From: Haemaphysalis longicornis
Taxonomy: Eukaryota; Arthropoda; Arachnida; Ixodida; Ixodidae
Reading direction: 5' to 3'
DNA: 64,000 nt
NCBI GenBank assembly: GCA_013339765.2
Contig: CM023454.1
Location: 61,581,860-61,645,859 of the forward strand
In this document: in pieces, positions 55,755 through 64,000 of the stretch
Position numbering within the stretch: the first letter of the stretch is position 1
Layout of the letters: each line of letters opens with the position of its first letter
Position numbers and translations under genes: made by a program
Notes under the pieces: generated by a model
Seen by the model: only the letters and a program-made list of their open reading frames with translations
Databases searched by the model: none
Told to the model about the DNA's origin: nothing

Positions 55755-57551
55755 TCAAAGGCTTTGGATACGTCGACAAATAAGGCCCAGCGAAATAAAT
55801 TACGTTCAAAAGACGTATACAACTCATCTGGAAATTCTTTCAAAAGCGCAATCGTGCCCCGGCCTTGCAAAAAGCCAAATTGCCTGTCACACATATTAGA
55901 TAACTTATGAATAAACGATTTCATCTCCTCAAGCAAAAATGTTTTTAGAACTTGGGATAATACCGGCAGAATTGAAATGGGGCGGTACATCTCAAAATCG
56001 GAATTGTTACACGCCTTGTGTAAGGATATAACTAAAGCAGTTTTTACATTTTTAGGAATAACTCCCGTGTCGAGGAAACCATTCAGCATGAAAAGAACAA
56101 CGTCTACTAACGCCTCAAAATTTCTTGTCAGTATGCCCACGGATGTTTCATTCATTCCTGGTGGTTTATTTATAAGAAAACAAGAAATAAGCCAGGCAGG
56201 GTTCGATTTTAAAAGCCGAGGCGAAAAACGGATGCTGCTATGAAATCCCCCAGCATCCAGTCTTGTTGAGACTTTGTGGACGCCAGTGTTGAGGCCTGGC
56301 TGAAGAAATGATTGAACAAATTGGCTGTTTCAACAGCCCTTCCAGGGAAATGTTCTGCCACAGAGTTTTCGTCTTTAGACTAACGCCTGAGGTGGTTCAC
56401 TAGGGACCAGGTTTTGCCAGCATTTTTGGACGATCTAATAAATTTGTCGAAAAAATCGACGTTTTGCAGCACGGAAAAGAGGGGCAACCTTGTTTCTTGG
56501 AATTTTATATTCTATGCGGAAGGTTTCATTCTGAGGGGCCCATTTCCATTTCTTACAAAGCCAATCTCTATTAGCTATACCCTGAATAATATCAGAATTA
56601 TTCTAAGTGCAGTCTTTCCGGCGCTGTTTATTCCTAGTATATGTACAGGATCATTAAAAATCTCGCAATCATTCACAAAAGCTATCGTAAACTTGGTGTG
56701 GTAATCTACCTTCCCTCAACGAAGGCCATGCGAAGTTTGGAATGAGGCCATGTAGACTTCTTTTATATACAAAGAAGATTTGTATTTCTGATGCGGTTCC
56801 AACCCTATTCGAATGCCACGAAACAGGAACTTGTGTCCTTAAAGCTAGACGGCAGACTACTAAATGAGGATCAGACAATTTCTCGGTAACAACACATGAA
56901 GTGCAAAAATGATTAGGCGCTATAACCGCATTGTGATCTAAACATGATGTCACGACACGGCCTTTCAAAATTTCTTCTCTTGTGGGGGCAACAATCATAA
57001 CGAGCCAAAATAGATAAATAATCTTATACAATCGCCCTTGTTTGACATAGGATGCTGATATTCAAATCTCCTGCCAGGAAGACTTGATCAACGGATGACC
57101 AACGTCTCAATACATCGACCAGTTCCAGTAAAAACCGAGCAGCACGGTTACATGGAGCTCGCTCCACAGCTAACAAGAAATCGTGATTTGCAGAAGGAAT
57201 TTTTATGGAAAGGCTCTCATCATGAACGAAAGCGTCAACTGTGGAAGTATAAAATTTCGAACTTACAAACACAGCAATGCCACCCCCTCGGCTGTTCGAT
57301 CGTGTTTTACTGCGAGAAGTGTACCCCTTTAGAGAAAATATTTGCAAAAAGTCTTCTGTTGCATTGATTTCGGTGACCACGAAAGAATCTACAAATTCCC
57401 TCAAACATTCGGCTATTCCTTTTATTTCTTCACCGTTCTTACGTATGCTCCGAATGTTTATGTTTACAAGAGTAAAATCGCCAGCTGACGTGCATCCGAA
57501 GGTTGTCTTGAAGGAAGGAAAGTCAGGTAACTCACGGAAACTACCAGCCAT
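55755..57551 (-). pseudogene. Split LINE ORF2, endonuclease and N-terminal RT (G2, 5' part)
   Basis: Starts at ATG 57551 (MAGSFRELPDFPSFKTTF), aligning with the QELPYFHSFKNNF start of G1. Endonuclease: LVNINIRSIRKNGEE and VVTEIN near 57450-57370, RGGGIAVFVSSKF near 57270, FLAGDLNISILC near 57060. Frame changes follow. RT fingers and palm (56155-55763): YRPISILPVLSQVLK, RQFGFLQGRGT and LFVDVSKAFDS, where the frame runs into the hAT end. The catalytic YADD lies in the other segment, near 45270. Confidence 0.85.
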
Positions 57552-57559
57552 GCTTATGT

Positions 57560-58553
57560 AATCCTATTGATATTGGATTCCCGGGAGACGCGAATGCGAG
57601 GCGCCTTGTCACCTTTTTTTGCGTAGATTTTTCCGCCTGTGGCAAACGGAATTTGTACGCTTTTTGTTTTGTCGCTTCGCGCGCACGCCAGTACAATTCA
57701 CCATTATTCTTGGTTAAATTTTCATCGAAGAATCGGTTAAAATCATGGTCGGCCTCACGCAGACGTCTGAGTTTCTTTCACGCCCCAAACCACACTTATT
57801 TAGAAGTCACGGTCGTGAAACAAACAAGAGCAGTTGGGTTGGCTTTTTATAGGCAGCCGGTGAACTGCTTCAATGGCTGAAATCGAAAAGCTTATCTCAA
57901 GTTTCCTCGCAAGCTCAGACAATGTTGCCTTCAGGTTCTCACTCTCTTCTTTCAAAAGCCCTTCAATCTCGAGAATATATTTTCTGCTGTACTGTTCATT
58001 TTCGTTTTTGGCTTCCCGAAGAGAGTGCAATTCCTCAGCTTGAGATTCCATGGTAGCATTCAATGCGGCTATCCCCTCATGGTGTGCCGGTGCAAGCTCG
58101 ACACCCGTATTCGACTGTTCCACCACCGAGTCATACTGGTTTGACAAAAACGAAACTGATTTCTACAGCTCCTTGACAGTCTCCGACACCTTCGTAAAGT
58201 CTGCCCTAAGAAGCAAGAGGGAATTGCCTTCTTGTGCAGAACCGGCAACGATTCCAGGGTAGTTTTGATCTCTCGGATTTCACGCAGAAACAATGGTTCT
58301 AAATCAGTGTTTTTCCCTGCGGAAGCACCCTGGGGCTGGAACGGGCAGCGTTTTTTTCTTGTTCGACAGCTTTTACAACTCCAGGTGTCTTTGTTTGGTT
58401 GGCCGATCGGAGAAAATACTGCTGCTAACACTCGCAACATGCCTGACCTAAATGGTACCCGAGTTTACACTCTGAGCAGTCCAAATACCGCCCATCATCA
58501 GGTAGTGCCTCATGGCATGCAATGCACTCAATGCAATATTCAGAATCCGACAT
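57560..58553 (-). pseudogene. LINE ORF1: PHD finger plus FP-like domain (G2), broken
   Basis: Start ATG at 58553 (MSDSEYCIECIACHEALP). A PHD-like finger with C10/C13, C26/C29, H34 and C39 in the first 43 codons is cut by a TAG at 58425-58427. The frame continues past it (SCKSCRTRKKRC near 58370). A coiled coil lies near 58060-58010, then KNENEQYSRKYILEIEGLL (near 58010) and IEAVHRLPIKSQPN (near 57860) of the FP-like domain. The C-terminal third is scrambled by frameshifts. It is the same architecture as ORF1 of G1. Confidence 0.75.
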
Positions 58554-59005
58554 ATTGATGAGATGTACAATGCATAAGCATGCAACAAATTAGGCACACA
58601 AGGGCGGCCAAGTAACGTGATGGGGCGAGAGATCTCGCCGAACGAGACATGAGGGGACTCTCACCGGACGAAGGTGACGAGTAGCCGCAGCAGAGCCGCT
58701 CAAGCTGCTAGCGCGCGTTCTTGAACTGACGTGCTGCCTTGCAGAGAACAGCCACAAGTGACTGCTATGACGAGTGGGTGGTGGGGCAGGGCAGGCACTG
58801 TGTGTTAAACTCAGGTCAGCAGCAGAAGCACTCACACGCACTGGGGCTGAGCAGACATGGCGACGGTCCTGAAAATCTGGCCGAAGCGAGACAGAGGGAG
58901 CGCTGACCGGACGAAAATGGCGAGTAGCGCAGTAGAGCCACTCAAGCCGCTGGCGCGCGTTCTGGTACAGCTTTGGCGCGTCACAGAAAACAGCCACAAG
59001 TCAAT
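58554..59005 (-). promoter_or_regulatory. Tandemly repeated 5' UTR of LINE G2
   Basis: A segment at 58624-58760 recurs at 58866-59001, offset about 242 bp. Shared landmarks are ACCGGACGA (58663, 58906), GAGTAGC, CTGGCGCGCGTTCT-like and AACAGCCACAAGT (58747, 58989). GC-rich, like an initiator-type promoter. Different in sequence from the 5' repeats of G1. Confidence 0.65.
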
Positions 59006-62000
59006 AACAGTAATAATAACAAATATATTATCAGAACAAAAAGTATCATTATGGCCAACACCGAGAAAGCTTACACAAGAAGCCAGCCTACCAAAACCTG
59101 GAAGAGGGCGATTGACCATGCGTGAGGGATCGGTTTTTCAGATAATATTATAATATAGAATGGTGTATACAAAAAGTCAACAACTTAAATTGTTGGGGTT
59201 GTGCTACGGCTGTGTTTTTATGATTCTGTGTTGAGACAATTGTTATATAGCTCAATATCTTCCCAGAATTTATCGTAGGCCGAAATTGGCTCGGACTATT
59301 GGTAAATAAATATGTGCAGTTAAAAGTAAAGTAGCATATCTAACGTTGTATCATCAACTATTTTCATCACTTGATCAGCTGAATCATTCCACTCCTAAAC
59401 GTTTTTTCACATTCATGGTGGTATGTGAGGGGCGTCACGCAACAAAGACACACATGCTTGCTTCATGTACCTCTAAGTGTAGGACAAAGCAGTGCCACGC
59501 CCAGCCCAGCCCACCAATTTAGGAATAGTGCGGCTGGTGTCCTAATGTTGCATCATTAACTGTGCACTCATGTGGTTATGAAAGTCAAATATTGAGCCCG
59601 TTTGGGATCTGGAAAAATTTATTTAAAAGCAGCCAAAGTGGGTGAGGGGTTTTATGCTTTTTTTGGTTTTATTACGGTCGAGTTCTTACGCATTCCCTTC
59701 GCCACAACCAGGATATTGGGCATTGTTTGCCTAAAACTTAGAGGTCAGTAAAAGAACATCAGTAGAGGTCAGTAAAAGAACGAATTCACATACTTACTTT
59801 AATAAAGGCCGGCCTTAACGACTGACTGCAGTCGAATTCACATTTCGGTAATTCGAATACAATGGTCACTGAAAGTGGTTTGACATAATAGGACTTGAAA
59901 TTGACCCTTCCGCCCCTTACGTCGTCATTTGACTGCAAAACACACAACATCCTCTATCTCTTTAGGAATAAAATCAGAACTGCTACTTTTCTGATCGGTG
60001 ACTGTCCAAGCGTGTTTATTGCGATAGACAAGCACCATTGTTTTGTTTTCGTGGGCTGGACGATATGAAACACAAGGAGCTTCATTGGACACAGTGTACG
60101 ACTACAGGGCTGGTAAGAAAATGGGAATTCCGCGTTGTCAAAATGTCTACAAATCTCTAAATACTTGTATTACCAGCTTTTTTTCCCTGTATGATGAGGA
60201 TGTCAAGGGTTTCACGAAAAAAAAAATTGTTTTTTGATACAAGAAAGGAACACTTTAATTGCCTAAGACACAATACATTATGGTGCCTGGAGTTTAATAA
60301 ATGCTAGCAGTATTAGCGTTTTTTAATTCCGTTCGTGTGAGGTCCAAAGCTCTACGAAAACACCCAGAAAAACAATTTTCGCTTGAAATAAAAATGCAGG
60401 GCTGAAATGGTTAGAAGGATCTTATGTTTGAATCTAGGAGTGTAGTACAAAGCTACTGTTTGTGAGTAAGAGCTGTAAATGTATACTTGATCAAAAAGCC
60501 TTACAAGGCACAATGCCTAAACGTAGAGGATTAACAGGACCAGCGGACAGGACAACATGACGAGTTTTCCAGTGTTGCGCTTTTTGTAGGTTAAGTTATG
60601 CACATATAGCAACCAGCCAAGGTTGCCGTTTTGCCGCAGGATTTATTATTTTCACGGGATTACACTGTCAGGGTTCGTGGGTGTTTTCTTCAGAAATATT
60701 TTGTGTACATGGTTTCAGCCGTATACATATTTTCACTTCCATCAACCCAACCGTAAGATTTCCTGCAGAAAACAACTTTAACACGAATACCTTCCACGTT
60801 CTAGGGGTACAGTTATGGGTATGCTTGGCTTTTAAGGTCGTTAAAGATAGGCTTCAGGAACTACATTTTTTATTTATAGTGGTGCCTCACATTTGCCGTC
60901 GTAGTTTTAAGGTTGTGTTACTAGTGGCACTGTGGGCAATAATCACTGTAAATAGGTTGTAGCGAGTAGAGTGGTCACCGCCAGCCGTCATGGGTACATA
61001 TCGCCTCTGGTACGTTCTAGAAGTGCCGTGGGTGCAAAGCCCAAGCCCAGCTTGTGTTCTTTTCACAGTCTGAAGTCTATGACTACCGTTGCCATGCGGT
61101 TTCGTTGGAGGATTGCAGCCTGAGGTGTCGTCAGGCTCTGCTGAGCATCTGGTATAGCTCGGGTATTCTAGGAAGAAAGCCAGGTTAATATGTTCATCGG
61201 TTTCTCTTTCCTTTTTAACATGAGCTCTCACTATACCTCTCCTTGTGATTAGCATTTTATACTTTTTGTGGGTTTCCTCTTATTCGTCGGCTACTTAGAT
61301 GATGGCCCTACTTCTTTGGCGGTAGCCCATGACATCTATGTCAAGCACAAAATCCACAATTGAACAATAAAAGGGGCCAATATTGGGCGGCGCTGCTTCA
61401 TTGAGCTTCACATATTTATTGATGCGACTTGAGTAGTGAACAATTGTATTATGAAACAATGGCTAGGAGCGGTGTTTATTAGGCGTACTAGCAGCGAGCA
61501 CGCCATACACACGATGATGATGATGATCATGTCTGTAGCTGGTGAAGAAACAATGCCGCACGGACTGGTGCTGATGAGTATGTACAGATGAAGATGTAGT
61601 GCCGGAATTGTCCTCAGGAATTCTCCACCACAGGGGGTGTGGTCAAGAATTTTCATAGTATTTATGCTTATTGCGGCTTTAAGTGACTAGTCGTGCGTCC
61701 TCGGTTCAATTGTCCTGTTGTAAGTTAGAAAATATCGCTTAGTGCTTACAGGCTAGCTACGATTTGGAGACTGCTATTGGAATAATGGAAAGGATGGCAG
61801 TTCCTTTCTCGATTAACAATTTTTGCTGTTTCCAAAATTGTGGTGTGTTCGAGGTGGTACGTAGCAGAGAAGCTGGGACTTGTGACATAGTAGTCACATT
61901 TCGTATTTAAAGGCGGCTCCCTGTTATTTCGTCTGCGACCGTTAGAATGTTTTGTGGCGATATATACTTGAAATACCAATGCAGTTGCTCTTGTTGGAAT

Positions 62001-62049
62001 TACTTGGGACTTTTGAACATGGTGTAATGGTTGAACATGGTTTAACGTG
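59006..62049. other. Unassigned region, no gene or element recognised
   Basis: About 3 kb of AT-rich DNA without the LINE tails, hairpins or AAT spacers seen to its left. Open frames are short (under about 125 codons) and show no domain I know. A GAT microsatellite lies near 61514-61526. A stretch near 61440-61500 with AATAAACACCGC on the minus strand could be an LTR end, but I found no partner. Confidence 0.5.
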
Positions 62050-62060
62050 GTTCGCAGTCT

Positions 62061-62350
62061 CGGCGAACCACGTACGCACCGCTGTGAAAACTTCGTGTTT
62101 TTACTACAGGGCCCCACAACCGAGTAGCTGCACGCATCGCCCTACATGGTCCACCACTGCGCCTGCGTGGACGAAATAGTCAATCTTTTGGCACCGGAGG
62201 CGTGGCCGTCAGCTGCACCAGCGACCTGCTGTGTCGTCCTACGTCACGGCTTGGATCGCATAAAAAGGGGCCCCACCCTACTCCTGGCTTCACTTGGCAG
62301 TAGCGGCGAACCACGTACGCACCGCTCTGAAAACTTCGTGTTTTTACTAC
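62061..62350 (+). repeat. Direct repeat in the 5' region of LINE H
   Basis: A 48-bp segment starting CGGCGAACCACGTACGCACC occurs at 62061 and at 62304 (offset 243) with one mismatch. GGGCCCCAC also occurs at 62109 and 62269. A TATA-like CATAAAAAG at 62259-62267 precedes the second unit. It could be the remnant of tandem 5'-UTR monomers with a promoter. Confidence 0.55.
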
Positions 62351-62494
62351 ACGTTAGTAAGAACCTATACTGTACAAACCACGTTTGCTTTGTGAACATT
62401 TCGTCGCTGCTGCCAAGTGTACAAGTGTATAGCATTAGTATAGTAGAGTGCTTTGTTTCACCGTGCTTGAGAGCTTCGGTTTACCACTTGTACG

Positions 62495-63398
62495 ATGGCC
62501 AAACACGCGGGAAAACTGAAAGAGGAAATGAAGGATGAAATAGCTAAACTGAAGGAAGAAACGAAGCGGGAACTAAAGTCATTTCGAGAAACCACTGAGA
62601 GGGAGATGCGGATCGAAATCCGTGACCTGAAATCTGAACAGAAAGAAAAAATTAAAAGTCTCGATAATGCCCATGACGAAATACGTGACCTCAAAAAGGC
62701 ACTACACGAAGCTGCTGAAAAAAACAAGCAACTTGAGAAAATGAACGAGGCGCTCCGCGCCAAGTGTTCGTTCACAGACACAAAGGTGCAGGTACAGACA
62801 CAAAGGTACAAGGTACAGTCCGAACAGTACTCAAGGCAAAGCAACCTTGAAATTCAAGGTGTCGCGAGAAAATAACATGAATCTGTTGCAAGCATAGTTG
62901 CAAAGATCGGTTCCGCACTCAGCGAGTCGTTTAACGAGAGCGATATCGAGGTCTGCCATCGCGTTCCGACTCGGAACGCCGATAAGGCTAACATCATTGT
63001 CCAATTCCGCTCTGGCGAAATGCGATAACGTCCTAACGAAAGCCAAAAACAAACGCCTCACCAGCAACGACCTCGATCTAAACAGCCCAGTGGCTGTTTA
63101 TGTGAACGAGCACCTCTGCCCCACACTGAAAAGGCTTCTTGCAATGTGTCTCAAGAAAAAGTACGAGTGCAATTGGAAGTCTGTATGGACCAGTAACGGC
63201 AAAATTTTTGCCAGGCAATCTGATGGTGCAACCAAGGTTCAAATCTCGAGCGAGAAGGACGTTGAGAGGGTGTTTGGTGCTGGGAGTGGTAGCCAACTCT
63301 TTGAGCGAACCCCAGAAGAGGGAAACGGCCCGGCGCGGCCACTGGCGGTGGCTTCTAGCCATGAGGGTCGGGCGAATTCTGGTGTAGATAATGTTTGA
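62495..63398 (+). pseudogene. LINE ORF1: coiled coil plus FP-like domain, frameshifted (H)
   Basis: From ATG 62495 an unbroken, highly charged coiled coil runs about 95 residues (Lys/Glu heptads such as KEEMKDEIAKLKEETKREL), followed by SEQYSRQSNLEIQGVARK and a TAA at 62873-62875. The domain continues in other frames: EVCHRVPTRNADKANIIVQF near 62950, then VAVYVNEHLCPTLKRLL and VWTSNGKIFARQSDG in the frame ending at 63398. It lacks the PHD finger seen in G1 and G2. Presumed RNA-binding ORF1. Two frameshifts. Confidence 0.8.
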
Positions 63399-63427
63399 GC
63401 CGCTACTTGTCTACTAGCCCCGCTCTG

Positions 63428-64000
63428 ATGAGTTGTCAAGAACTTTTAGCTCCTTCGGCACTGAAGAAGCTTGTAAATGAAAATACACTAGGAATTTTTC
63501 ATCTAAACTGTCCCGCAATAAACCAAAAATTTGATGATTTGCAGTTGTTTTTTTAATCGCTTGGTTTCTTTTTCAATGTGATAATGTTCAGTGAAACATG
63601 GTATGATGAAGATTCCGAATATTTTACACTAGATGGATATAAGCACTTTTTCCTTACAAGACCTGATCGCAAGGGGGTGGCGTGTCGATGCATGTTCATA
63701 ATTCAATTCGCGCTGAACAAAACTTACAATTTACGTTTGTAAAGAATGATCTGGAACTATTGACTGTAGAAAGTCGAAATAGCACTTTTAGTGTAATATA
63801 TCGTCCCCCAAATGCCAAACTAGACACCTTTTTTGAGTCACTGAGAGCGCTTTTCGATTACGCGTCTTAAAATAGAAGATCCCTTAATCTGGCGGGTGAT
63901 GTGAATGTAGACATGAAATGTGTATCGAAACCAGGAAAGGAACTTGAAGCATTAATTGATGCCTATGGTTTTTGCAAAGTTACCGAAGCCCCGACGCGCA
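63428..64000 (+). pseudogene. LINE ORF2 start: endonuclease, broken, runs off the window (H)
   Basis: ATG at 63428 (MSCQELLAPSALKKLVNE), then the endonuclease start LGIFHLNCPAINQKFDDL, interrupted at a T8 run near 63549-63556. MFSETWYDEDSEYF and GYKHFFLTRPDRKG continue in another frame. FSVIYRPPNAKLDTFFESL and LNLAGDVNVDMKC follow near 63790-63920, with a stop between them (near 63868). Catalytic RT is beyond 64000. Confidence 0.8.

Larger units (their letters stand above)
55755..59005 (-). mobile_element. 5' segment of the split family-G LINE (G2)
   Basis: Carries the 5' UTR with tandem repeats (58554-59005), ORF1 (57560-58553), the ORF2 endonuclease and the RT up to DVSKAFD at the hAT insertion. 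With 44040-45529 and a 17-base sliver (51317-51333) it reconstructs one LINE of about 4.7 kb. The right end meets TAACAGTAATAATAAC. Confidence 0.85.
62050..64000 (+). mobile_element. Plus-strand LINE (H), 5' part, continues beyond the window
   Basis: The only LINE in the window on the plus strand. A 5' region with a direct repeat is followed by ORF1 (62495-63398) and the start of ORF2 (63428 onward, endonuclease). The RT and 3' end lie outside. The ORF1 type (EQYSR...NLEI...G) relates it to family G. Confidence 0.8.

Noticed and set aside
61408..61660. Possible solo LTR on the minus strand (AATAAA-like signal, GAT repeat)
   Set aside because: No second LTR, no clear TG...CA ends and no target duplication that I could find.

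Overview
This window looks like repeat-packed nuclear DNA from an arthropod. The mix of LINE families fits a chelicerate such as a tick, but that is inference from family resemblance; nothing in the sequence proves the species. I found no host protein gene, rRNA, tRNA or CRISPR array. Nearly everything from about 1.4 kb to 59.0 kb is mobile DNA.

Layout. 1-1440: eroded LINE 3' fragments, then a block of tandem repeats with E-box-like sites and a TATA-like sequence. 1488-43985: a head-to-tail array of non-LTR retrotransposons (LINEs), all on the minus strand. They are joined by short AAT-rich spacers and range from full-length copies (2665-6932, 29570-34157, 34665-38906, 39140-43685) to 3'-UTR stubs. 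The main group has ORF1 (PHD-type zinc finger, coiled coil, RRM-like C-terminus), ORF2 (AP-type endonuclease plus reverse transcriptase), a conserved 3' terminal hairpin and a TGAT-type tail. Three short (~400 bp) elements end in the same hairpin. Another LINE group (20255-25145; pieces at 38925-39125 and 44040-59005) has a different 3' end and tandemly repeated 5' UTRs. A Ty3/Gypsy LTR retrotransposon (9161-14532, plus strand) sits in one spacer, flanked by a 4-bp target duplication.

44040-59005 is a nest. One minus-strand LINE is split twice in its reverse transcriptase: by an I-clade-like LINE with RNase H (45530-51316, 13-bp target duplication) and by a hAT-like element (51334-55754, 8-bp target duplication with one mismatch). 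Removing both restores one continuous RT motif. From 59006 to about 62050 I recognise nothing. A plus-strand LINE starts near 62050 and runs off the window.

Most ORF2 and pol reading frames are broken, mainly by frameshifts. The only long intact reading frame I would call a gene is ORF1 at 37819-38892. The most interesting signals are the one-way AAT-linked array, the shared 3' hairpin on full-length and short elements, the start codon of full-length copies lying in a TISU/YY1-like motif behind a 14-27 nt 5' UTR, and copy-specific inverted repeats at their 5' ends.
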